Shown here one piece after another: positions 1 to 5,122 of a stretch of DNA of 5,122 nt; the stretch's first letter is position 1; each line of letters starts with the position of its first letter. The DNA comes from Acidobacteriota bacterium (lineage in GTDB: Bacteria; Acidobacteriota; Terriglobia; Terriglobales; Acidobacteriaceae), in contig JAJZNH010000688.1 in the NCBI GenBank assembly GCA_021811745.1, positions 1 through 5,122 of the forward strand. Reading direction: 5' to 3'. The position numbers and the translations under genes are program-made. The notes under the pieces were generated by a model. That model had not been told where the DNA came from and ran no database searches. It saw only the letters and a list, made by a program, of their open reading frames with translations.

Positions 1-778
1 GCACATCGAGTGCCGCGCCCGCGATCGTCTTCGACTTGAGCGCCTCCACCAGATCCTCTTCCACAACCACCGGCCCGCGCGCCGTATTGATGAGGTATGC
101 GGTGGGCTTCATGAGCTTCAAGCGCTCGCGGTTGATCAGGTCCTTGGTCTGCGCCGAGGACGGAACATGGCACGAAACAACGTCAGCCCTGGCCAGCAGG
201 TCATCCAGCTCTACCAGTTCGGCGCGCAGCTCGCACAGCAGAACATTGTCGCCGCTCAGGAAGGGATCGTAGGCGAGGATGTTCATGCCGAAGGCACGCG
301 CCCGCATCGCCGTCAGATAGCCGATCTTGCCGGCGCCGATAATTCCCAGAGTCTTGCCGTAAAGCTCTGTTCCCATGAACTGATGACGATGCCAGCCGCC
401 CGCGCTGGTGTCCTGCGCCGCCTGCGGAATCTTCCGCATCAGCCCAAGCATCAATCCCATTGTCAACTCGGCCGCGCTGATGGAATTCTGGTCGGGCGTG
501 AAGGCAACCACCACGCCGGCCTGGTTCGCGCTCTTGATGTCAATATTGTCGAGTCCGGCTCCTGCGCGTCCGACGGCAATCATATGCTTCGCCGCCTGCA
601 ACAGATCGCCCGTCACCAGCGTTTTGTTGCGCACAATGAGGGCGCGGGCCGACTGTGCGGCCTCCAAAAGAGCCTTCTGATCCTCCCACAGGTCCGGCTG
701 GCGCGAAACCTGATAGCGGGAACAGAGTGCGTCAACTGCGGCGCCGGAGACGTTCTCCGAAATAAGAATATCGATCAT
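1..778 (-). CDS. slcC: Probable (S)-sulfolactate dehydrogenase, D-2-hydroxyacid dehydrogenase family (3' end cut by window edge)
   Basis: The first 259 residues of a D-isomer-specific 2-hydroxyacid dehydrogenase are present, starting MIDILISENV. Visible landmarks are the substrate-loop motif VGRAGAGLDNID (about 69-80), the FTPDQNSISAAEL segment (93-105), the Rossmann motif GAGKIG (148-153), an acidic residue after the second strand (D171, typical of NAD preference) and the catalytic Arg in NTARG (R234). The partner Glu and His lie beyond the window edge, as about 60 residues are missing compared with the usual 310-330. The ATG overlaps the stop of the upstream dehydrogenase gene as ATGA, and only a weak AGGT precedes it, so translation is probably coupled. 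The family also contains 3-phosphoglycerate dehydrogenase and hydroxypyruvate reductase, and the sequence alone does not exclude these. The sulfolactate role (NAD-linked oxidation of (S)-sulfolactate to sulfopyruvate) is inferred from the neighbours. Family assignment is nearly certain; the substrate is less so. Confidence 0.7.
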   Translation of the reverse strand, partial: MIDILISENVSGAAVDALCSRYQVSRQPDLWEDQKALLEAAQSARALIVRNKTLVTGDLLQAAKHMIAVGRAGAGLDNIDIKSANQAGVVVAFTPDQNSISAAELTMGLMLGLMRKIPQAAQDTSAGGWHRHQFMGTELYGKTLGIIGAGKIGYLTAMRARAFGMNILAYDPFLSGDNVLLCELRAELVELDDLLARADVVSCHVPSSAQTKDLINRERLKLMKPTAYLINTARGPVVVEEDLVEALKSKTIAGAALDV

Positions 779-1848
779 ACCGTTACCTGTTTGTTCTCCT
801 GTGTGAGTGCGAAAGGAACTTTCAACCGGACACACCACTCTTCGAGTTCCTTCACTGTCTCCGGCCCGATCGGAATTCCGAGCCGGCTGTTTTCAAGAGC
901 GGTGCGCTCCGAGCGCTCGCCGGGAACAAGAATCTCGCTGACTTCCGCCAGCTTTCTGCCCGACTTGATGCTGTCAATCGTTTCGTCAACCCGGCGGATG
1001 AAATCGGCATAGTCCATAAACGCGTCGATATGAAGCAGGCAGAAGAAGTGGCCGACATTTTGCGGCCGGTCCAGGTTTTTATACATCGACCCGATCTCAG
1101 AACCGACGGCCGCGCCCGACAACACTCCGCTCAACATCTCCACCATCATGGCCAGAGCGTAGCCCTTGTGCCCCGCCATGGTCAGCACGGTTCCGATCAG
1201 CGCTTTTTGAGGATCTGTTGTCGGCTGGCCGTCCGGGTCCAGGGCCCAGCCCAGCGGAATGGCCTGTTTCTTCTTCGCGGCGGCAATGATATTGCCGCGT
1301 GCAATCGCGGATGTGGAAAGATCGATCTTGACCGTGAATCCTTTGCCGGTTGGAAAGGATGCGGCAATCGGATTCGTCCCAAAGAAAGCATCGGCGCCGC
1401 CGGTGGGCGACATGGCCGGCTCGCAGTTGGTGGTGGCCATCAGGATGCATCCATGCATCGCCGCGCGGTTGCAGTAGTAGGAAAGCGCGCCGAAATGCTG
1501 CGAATTGCGGATGGTGGCGGCAGCGATTCCGCTTTGCTTTGCCAGCGGAATCAGCATCTCCAGCGCCTTCATGGCCTGCACCTGCCCGACTCCGTTAGCC
1601 GCGTCAAGCGCCAGTGTCGCCGCTCTCTGGCGGTCCACCCGCAGCGCTGCCTTGGGATCGATCAGGCCCAACTCCATCCGGCGCAGATAAATGCTCAGCC
1701 GGGACAGGCCATGCGTTGAGACGCCATGAAGGTCGGCGTCGACCAATGCATCCGCGAACAGAAGCGCTTCGTCCGCGGACAAGCCCGCGGCCTGCGCCAG
1801 TTGCACTGTCAGCGTATTCAATTGCTCCTTCGGGTATCTCATTGCCAT
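775..1848 (-). CDS. comC: Probable (2R)-3-sulfolactate dehydrogenase, Ldh_2 (malate/L-lactate dehydrogenase-like) family
   Basis: This complete 357-residue protein belongs to the Ldh_2 family, which has a non-Rossmann NAD(P) fold and includes ComC, ureidoglycolate dehydrogenase AllD and diketogulonate reductase. Seen in sequence: the DADLHGVSTHG motif with catalytic-type His (H46), NSQHFG (H118), the DLSTSAIARG block (176-185), IPLGWALDPDG (197-207), AGHKGYALAMM with K228, and the C-terminal VPGE (308-311). Length is slightly above the common 330-350. The ATG at 1848 has AAGGA six bases upstream; a second ATG six bases later is poorly spaced. It follows suyB after 36 bases and ends inside the start of the next dehydrogenase. 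In sulfolactate degraders ComC reduces sulfopyruvate to (R)-sulfolactate, usually with NADPH, supplying the lyase. The substrate is inferred from the gene neighbourhood; L-malate, L-lactate or sugar-derived 2-oxoacids are alternatives. Confidence 0.7.
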   Translation of the reverse strand: MAMRYPKEQLNTLTVQLAQAAGLSADEALLFADALVDADLHGVSTHGLSRLSIYLRRMELGLIDPKAALRVDRQRAATLALDAANGVGQVQAMKALEMLIPLAKQSGIAAATIRNSQHFGALSYYCNRAAMHGCILMATTNCEPAMSPTGGADAFFGTNPIAASFPTGKGFTVKIDLSTSAIARGNIIAAAKKKQAIPLGWALDPDGQPTTDPQKALIGTVLTMAGHKGYALAMMVEMLSGVLSGAAVGSEIGSMYKNLDRPQNVGHFFCLLHIDAFMDYADFIRRVDETIDSIKSGRKLAEVSEILVPGERSERTALENSRLGIPIGPETVKELEEWCVRLKVPFALTQENKQVTV

Positions 1849-1859
1849 GACCTGTCCTT
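1849..1859 (-). promoter_or_regulatory. Ribosome binding site deciding the comC start
   Basis: On the minus strand AAGGA (1855-1859) lies six bases before the ATG at 1848. From the second in-frame ATG (1842) the spacing would be 12, so the upstream start is preferred. Confidence 0.6.
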
Positions 1860-1884
1860 ACCTGTATTCCTAGTGCCCGTCTGG

Positions 1885-3048
1885 TTATGCGCTGCGGTAG
1901 AGCTTGGTCAGCACGAACTCCCGGTGCCCAAGAGCTTCAGCAGCAGTCAGCCGGCCGTTGGATGTGCGCGCGATCATATCCAGCAGTGCTTCGCCGGCTT
2001 GATCGAGAGTCATATTGCCCTGCAGGATCCCCGAAACATCCACGTCGATGTGCTCGCTCATGGACTTGGCTGTCTTGGGATTACCCGTCAGCTTGATGAC
2101 CGGCTCAATGGGATTGCCGATGATATTGCCCTGGCCGGTGGGGAACAGGTGCACAACGGCTCCGGAGGCAGCCCACAGCGTAACCGCTTCGGCAGCGGCG
2201 CTGGAGGTATCCATGAACCAAAGGCCCTTATCCGCCGGCGCCTCGGCCGGCTTCAGGCATCCGACAAACTTGGTCTTCTTGCCCAGCTTTTCGATGTTGC
2301 CCAGGGCCTTCTCTTCGATCGTGGTCAACCCACCGGCGATGTTTCCCTTGGTCGGCTGCGATTCGGAGAGATCGTCGACCTTTTCCTTCATAACCAGATT
2401 CTGATAGTCCTCAAAAATGGCCATGAACTGCTGGCGCACCGCATCGTTGATCGCCTTGGACGCAACAATGTGCTCGCCGCCAGTCAGCTCGGTGGTCTCG
2501 CCGAACGAAGCCGTGCCCTTGGCAGCGCAGTGCTTGTCGATGACGTTGCCCACCGTGGGGCAGCTCGCCAGCCCGGTTGTGGTGTCGGACTCACCGCACT
2601 TCACGCTGATATAAAGCTCGCTGAAGTCGCACTCGGTGCGCTGCAGCTCCGTCGCCCACTGCACATACTCCTTGGCGCGATAGGAAGCATCCGCGATGGT
2701 GCGAATGTCGCCCTTGCCCTCGATGGAGAAGCCGGAAACAGGCTTGCCGGTGGTGGCGATGCCGTCAACGATGCGCTTCGTCCAGCCGGGCTCGATGCCG
2801 ATGACAACGACGGCGGCTACGTTCGGGTTGCAGCCGGTTCCGATCATGGTACGGAAAAAGAGTTCCAGATCCTCGCCAAATTGCAGGCGGCCGTAAGCGT
2901 GCGGCAGAGCCAGCGTGCCCTGGATGTTTTTCGCCACCGCCTCGCAGGCGGCGTTCGAAATGTCGTCGACCGGAAGGATCACGACATGATTGCGAATGCC
3001 GACCCGACCGTTCTCCCTACGGTATGCATAGATTTTTCTCAGTCCCAT
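1885..3048 (-). CDS. suyB: (2R)-sulfolactate sulfo-lyase, large (beta) subunit; UxaA/GarD C-terminal family
   Basis: This 387-residue protein (about 42 kDa) matches the large domain of the altronate/galactarate dehydratase family, encoded separately from its SAF domain as in SuyAB. Landmarks: NGRVGIRN (13-20), [13 protein letters not shown] (48-60), GTGCNPN (70-76), KCGESD with C151, [12 protein letters not shown] (182-193), [21 protein letters not shown] (230-250), WFMDTSS (277-283), [12 protein letters not shown] (302-313) and [11 protein letters not shown] (331-341). From memory, sugar-acid dehydratases carry CGGSD and TTGRG at two of these sites, whereas this protein has CGESD and PTGQGN, which suggests a changed substrate pocket. 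With SuyA it would release sulfite from (R)-sulfolactate, giving pyruvate, in the cytoplasm; related dehydratases need Fe(II). It starts four bases after the suyA stop, with AAGGTGG seven bases before the ATG. The main alternative is a sugar-acid dehydratase large subunit. The size and split match SuyB (about 42 kDa). Confidence 0.75.
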   Translation of the reverse strand: MGLRKIYAYRRENGRVGIRNHVVILPVDDISNAACEAVAKNIQGTLALPHAYGRLQFGEDLELFFRTMIGTGCNPNVAAVVVIGIEPGWTKRIVDGIATTGKPVSGFSIEGKGDIRTIADASYRAKEYVQWATELQRTECDFSELYISVKCGESDTTTGLASCPTVGNVIDKHCAAKGTASFGETTELTGGEHIVASKAINDAVRQQFMAIFEDYQNLVMKEKVDDLSESQPTKGNIAGGLTTIEEKALGNIEKLGKKTKFVGCLKPAEAPADKGLWFMDTSSAAAEAVTLWAASGAVVHLFPTGQGNIIGNPIEPVIKLTGNPKTAKSMSEHIDVDVSGILQGNMTLDQAGEALLDMIARTSNGRLTAAEALGHREFVLTKLYRSA

Positions 3049-3052
3049 CTCG

Positions 3053-3331
3053 CTACCACCTTCTTGTCTTCAGGTTGTGAACATGCACCAATTGACCGGC
3101 CTTGATCGGCTGAACGACCTTTCCAATTACGACGTCGTACTTGGTAACCGTATCTCCCACGGCAAAATCACGAAGCGCAAGTTTGTGACCGAGCGGGATC
3201 GACTCAGTCGCCTTAGCGGTAAGCGGTTTGTTATCGGACAGGATCTTGCCCGAGCACTGTGTCCCGGATTCGATATCGACCACCGCGACGCCGACATCGT
3301 CCTTGCTGTCATGCACAAGAAAATGAATCAT
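3053..3331 (-). CDS. suyA: (2R)-sulfolactate sulfo-lyase, small (alpha) subunit; SAF domain
   Basis: This 92-residue protein is a stand-alone SAF domain equivalent to the N-terminal part of altronate dehydratase UxaA. Seen: IPLGHKLAL (45-53, with H49 and K50), [15 protein letters not shown] (59-73) and the closing VHVHNLKT (82-89, with H83, H85 and N86). These are the usual SAF landmarks, here occupying nearly the whole chain, and the mass (about 10 kDa) is close to the 8 kDa subunit reported for Paracoccus SuyAB. Where many relatives have KYG, this one reads KYD (D66), a minor difference. A strong ribosome site precedes it and the large subunit follows after four bases, so the two are very likely made together as a heteromer. 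The small domain alone is not expected to be catalytic. An altronate-type dehydratase small subunit is the alternative. Confidence 0.75.
   Translation of the reverse strand: MIHFLVHDSKDDVGVAVVDIESGTQCSGKILSDNKPLTAKATESIPLGHKLALRDFAVGDTVTKYDVVIGKVVQPIKAGQLVHVHNLKTRRW
3056..3065 (-). promoter_or_regulatory. Ribosome binding site for suyB inside the end of suyA
   Basis: The minus strand reads AAGAAGGTGG here, overlapping the last codons of suyA and ending seven bases before the suyB ATG. The placement favours coupled, roughly stoichiometric translation of the two subunits. Confidence 0.55.
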
Positions 3332-3335
3332 ACTT

Positions 3336-3343
3336 CTCCCTTT
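3336..3343 (-). promoter_or_regulatory. Strong ribosome binding site for suyA
   Basis: AAAGGGAG lies on the minus strand with four to five bases between its GGAG core and the suyA ATG. It is one of the best Shine-Dalgarno matches in the window and fixes the suyA start. Confidence 0.6.
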
Positions 3344-3359
3344 CTCAGCGATTATCCCG

Positions 3360-3378
3360 GGCGGCTCTATAGGCCGCC
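3360..3378 (-). other. GC-only hairpin spanning the aldehyde dehydrogenase stop codon
   Basis: Arms GGCGGC (3360-3365) and GCCGCC (3373-3378) are perfect inverted repeats around a seven-base loop that contains the TAG stop of the aldehyde dehydrogenase gene. On the transcript it is followed by CGGGAUAAU and not by a U-run, so it is not an intrinsic terminator. It could stabilise or mark processing of the mRNA between this gene and suyAB, or be chance in GC-rich DNA. Confidence 0.3.
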
Positions 3379-4809
3379 GAGGGATACATGTTTGGTTTCA
3401 AGAAAGGCGTCGAGCCCTTCACTTCCTAATTCCCTGCCCCAGCCGCTGTGCTTGACTCCGCCAAAGGGAACCTGGCTGGTGGTGGGCGCGCCGTCATTCA
3501 CACCGATGGTGCCCGCCTCAAGTTTCTCGGCGCAACGGAAGATACGGCCGTAGTCGCGCGTCATTACGTAGGCGCTCAGGCCAAATGGGGATTCATTGGC
3601 GCGGACAATCGCCTCTTCCTCTGTTTCAAAGGAGCAAACCGGAGCCATCGGTGCAAAGGTCTCTTCACGCATGCACAGCGCGGCTTCTTCAACGCCGTCC
3701 AAAACTGTCGGCTCCAGAAAGAAGCCGCCGTTATGCTCCAGCCGCCGGCCTCCGCAGCAAACCTTCGCTCCACGGCTGACGGCATCGTCAACCTGGCGCA
3801 GCGCGCCGGCCAGCGCCTCTTCGCCGATCACTGGGCCGATGTCCACGCCCGCTTCGAGGCCGTTCCCAACCTTGAGCGCCTTCGCCGCGTCCACAAAGCG
3901 CGCGAGGAACTTGTCGTAAATCGTCTTCTGCACGTAAATGCGATTGGCTGCGATGCATGACTGGCCGGTATTGCGAAACTTCGCGATGATGGTCTCGCGC
4001 ACCGCCGTATCCAGATCGCAGTCGTCAAAAATGAGAAGCGGCGCATGCCCTCCCAGCTCCAGTGAAAGCGGCTTGACCGCCTCAGCGGCGCCGCGAATCA
4101 GCGCCTGCCCCACTTCAGTAGAACCCGTGAAGGTGATCTTGCGGCAGATAGGATTGGTGAGGAACTCGCCCGCGATCATGCCCGCATTGCCGATGACGAT
4201 CTGAAAAACTCCGGCGGGAATGCCGGCAGCTTCCATGCATTCGGCCAGCGCTACGGACGAGAGCGGAGTCTTGGAAGCAGGTTTCAAGATCACCGGACAG
4301 CCAGCCGCCAGCGCAGGAGCCACCTTGCGCACGGCAAGCACCAGCGGGAAATTCCACGGAGCAATCGCCGCCACCGTCCCGATAGGCGACTTGACCACCA
4401 GATTGCGTTTACGCGGATCCTGGTGCGGGATCCAGCGGCCATAGGCGCGGCGTCCCTCTTCGGCAAACCAGCGCAGATGGTCCTCGGCCATGGCGACCTC
4501 GCCCCGGCTCTGCGCCAGTGGCTTGCCGTTTTCAAGAGTGATGGTGCGCGCGATCTCGTCCTGGCGCCGTTTCAGCTCATCGGCCACGCGCACCAGCAGA
4601 GCGCCCCGCTCTTTCGCCGTGAGCGCGCGCCAGCCTGCAAAAGCAGCCTGTGCCGCGCGCAGTGCCGCTTGCACCTGCTCGCGGTCCACTGTGGGCACAC
4701 TCGCAAACGCGCGCCCGTCAGCCGGATTCACGACTTCAAGCTCGCGGCCGGTCGTAACCCATTCGCCGTTCAGATAAATCCTGTGCGATGCCTTATCGGA
4801 AACCGTCAT
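3367..4809 (-). CDS. NAD(P)-dependent aldehyde dehydrogenase, GabD-like; candidate 3-sulfolactaldehyde dehydrogenase
   Basis: This 480-residue protein is a full-length aldehyde dehydrogenase of the succinate-semialdehyde dehydrogenase branch. Numbering from the ATG at 4809: PWNFP with N153, KPASKTP with K176, FTGSTEVG (227-234), LELGG with general base E251, GQSC with nucleophile C285, EETFAP with E384, and PFGGVKHSG (448-456). R161 and R279 align with the two arginines that grip the distal carboxylate in human SSADH (R213, R334), so the substrate should carry a terminal anion. The second Cys of the human redox switch (TCVC) is Ala here (A287). It lies 30 bases after the regulator gene and 35 before suyA. 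With sulfolactate genes downstream, oxidation of 3-sulfolactaldehyde to 3-sulfolactate (SlaB-like) is the best guess. Succinate semialdehyde and 2-oxoglutarate semialdehyde are alternatives. The family and catalytic competence are clear; the substrate is inferred. Confidence 0.75.
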   Translation of the reverse strand: MTVSDKASHRIYLNGEWVTTGRELEVVNPADGRAFASVPTVDREQVQAALRAAQAAFAGWRALTAKERGALLVRVADELKRRQDEIARTITLENGKPLAQSRGEVAMAEDHLRWFAEEGRRAYGRWIPHQDPRKRNLVVKSPIGTVAAIAPWNFPLVLAVRKVAPALAAGCPVILKPASKTPLSSVALAECMEAAGIPAGVFQIVIGNAGMIAGEFLTNPICRKITFTGSTEVGQALIRGAAEAVKPLSLELGGHAPLLIFDDCDLDTAVRETIIAKFRNTGQSCIAANRIYVQKTIYDKFLARFVDAAKALKVGNGLEAGVDIGPVIGEEALAGALRQVDDAVSRGAKVCCGGRRLEHNGGFFLEPTVLDGVEEAALCMREETFAPMAPVCSFETEEEAIVRANESPFGLSAYVMTRDYGRIFRCAEKLEAGTIGVNDGAPTTSQVPFGGVKHSGWGRELGSEGLDAFLETKHVSLGGL

Positions 4810-4817
4810 TCCAGAAA

Positions 4818-4826
4818 CCACCTCTC
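4818..4826 (-). promoter_or_regulatory. Ribosome binding site deciding the aldehyde dehydrogenase start
   Basis: GAGAGGTGG ends eight bases before the ATG at 4809. A GTG four codons upstream (4821) is in frame but lies within this very site and has no Shine-Dalgarno of its own at proper distance, so MTVSDK is the likelier N-terminus than the longer MVSGMTV version. Confidence 0.6.
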
Positions 4827-4839
4827 GACGCTGCCGCGC

Positions 4840-5122
4840 CTATGCCTCGGAGTCCACTACCCACTTGGGAGTGAAGTCATGCTTTGCCGCCTGCTGCTCA
4901 ACCATGATCCTTGCGCCCTCCACATGCTGGCGCGCCAGCCGTTCCGCCTCATCGGGGAAGTTGTGGTCGATCGCTTCGACGATGCGCAGATGTTCCTCAT
5001 ACACGATGTGCGGGTCGCGCGAGGCGCGAACGGCCATGCCCAGGACGCGGTAGCCCTCGGCCAGGCGCAGCAGAATCTTATTTCTCGACAAGTTCATGAT
5101 CTGGAGATGGAAGGCGCGATCC
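4840..5122 (-). CDS. GntR family transcriptional regulator, FCD ligand-binding domain (5' end cut by window edge)
   Basis: The last 93 residues of a FadR-type GntR regulator are visible; the winged-helix DNA-binding part is outside the window. The segment opens in frame with DRAFHLQI, the D-x-x-x-H signature of the FCD domain, runs through EEHLRIVEAI and ends with RLARQHVEGARIMVEQ. Counting from the first whole codon, D1, H5, H44 and H66 occupy the places of the Asp and three His that bind a metal in FCD proteins, where the metal helps hold a carboxylate effector. The ATG at 5097 is internal, since it follows the FCD signature. The gene is co-directional with, and 30 bases ahead of, the aldehyde dehydrogenase gene, so it is probably the first gene of the operon or cotranscribed with it and self-regulated. 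A pathway acid such as sulfolactate or sulfopyruvate is a plausible effector, by inference only. Confidence 0.85.
   Translation of the reverse strand, partial: DRAFHLQIMNLSRNKILLRLAEGYRVLGMAVRASRDPHIVYEEHLRIVEAIDHNFPDEAERLARQHVEGARIMVEQQAAKHDFTPKWVVDSEA

Noticed and set aside
167..1012. 281-residue open frame on the plus strand
   Set aside because: It is antisense to slcC and the 3' part of comC, both of which have well-conserved motifs. No plausible ribosome site or protein family is seen in it.
1030..1719. 229-residue open frame on the plus strand
   Set aside because: It is the complement of comC coding sequence, with biased composition and no domain, and is best explained as a shadow.
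1849..1884. Possible promoter or terminator between suyB and comC
   Set aside because: The 36 bases hold a ribosome site and a small direct repeat (ACAGGT twice) but no hairpin with a T-run and no convincing -35/-10 pair.
1726..3105. 459-residue open frame on the plus strand
   Set aside because: It lies wholly antisense to suyB and the start of comC. Its translation is low-complexity and shows no recognisable domain, while the minus strand encodes clear conserved families. Long antisense frames are common in GC-rich genes.
1885..3331. Altronate dehydratase (UxaA) split into two genes for hexuronate use
   Set aside because: Kept as the main alternative but not preferred: there are no hexuronate genes in view, pocket motifs differ from sugar-acid dehydratases, and two different hydroxyacid dehydrogenases follow directly.
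4840..5097. An 85-residue stand-alone small protein beginning at the ATG at 5097
   Set aside because: The reading frame stays open to the window edge and the FCD signature DRAFH lies upstream of this ATG, so it is the C-terminal part of a longer GntR regulator.
1..5122. tRNA, rRNA, CRISPR, insertion sequence or prophage elements
   Set aside because: Almost every base is accounted for by six conserved catabolic or regulatory genes; no repeat arrays, transposase motifs or terminal inverted repeats were seen.

Overview
This window is a GC-rich bacterial segment in which all coding capacity lies on the minus strand as one compact run of six genes. Read in the direction of transcription (right to left) the order is: a GntR/FCD regulator (5' end outside the window), an aldehyde dehydrogenase, a small SAF-domain subunit (SuyA), a large UxaA/GarD-type lyase subunit (SuyB), an Ldh_2-type malate/L-lactate-like dehydrogenase (ComC), and a D-2-hydroxyacid dehydrogenase (SlcC, 3' end outside the window). 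Gaps between genes are 30, 35, 4 and 36 bases, and the last pair overlaps by 4 bases (ATGA). I see no terminator or divergent gene, so this reads as a single operon whose promoter lies beyond the right edge. Nothing is left over for a separate intergenic region.

The best joint explanation is degradation of the C3 sulfonate 3-sulfolactate. SuyA and SuyB would form (2R)-sulfolactate sulfo-lyase, which splits sulfolactate into pyruvate and sulfite. ComC and SlcC are dehydrogenases of two unrelated families; in Chromohalobacter salexigens this pair interconverts (S)- and (R)-sulfolactate through sulfopyruvate, so that both enantiomers reach the (R)-specific lyase. The aldehyde dehydrogenase resembles succinate-semialdehyde dehydrogenase and keeps the two arginines that hold the distal acid group. 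In this setting it is a good candidate for 3-sulfolactaldehyde dehydrogenase, which would join the operon to sulfoquinovose (sulfo-ED or sulfo-TAL) or dihydroxypropanesulfonate breakdown. The FCD regulator probably senses an organic acid of the pathway.

What the sequence shows directly is family membership, gene order, motifs and spacing. The sulfonate assignment rests on the combination of families and on subunit sizes. A sugar-acid pathway (altronate/galactarate-like dehydratase with a semialdehyde dehydrogenase) remains the main alternative. No transporter or sulfite-handling gene lies inside the window to settle it. The taxon is uncertain: base composition and gene style suit a soil or freshwater bacterium such as an acidobacterium or a proteobacterium, but no marker gene is present.
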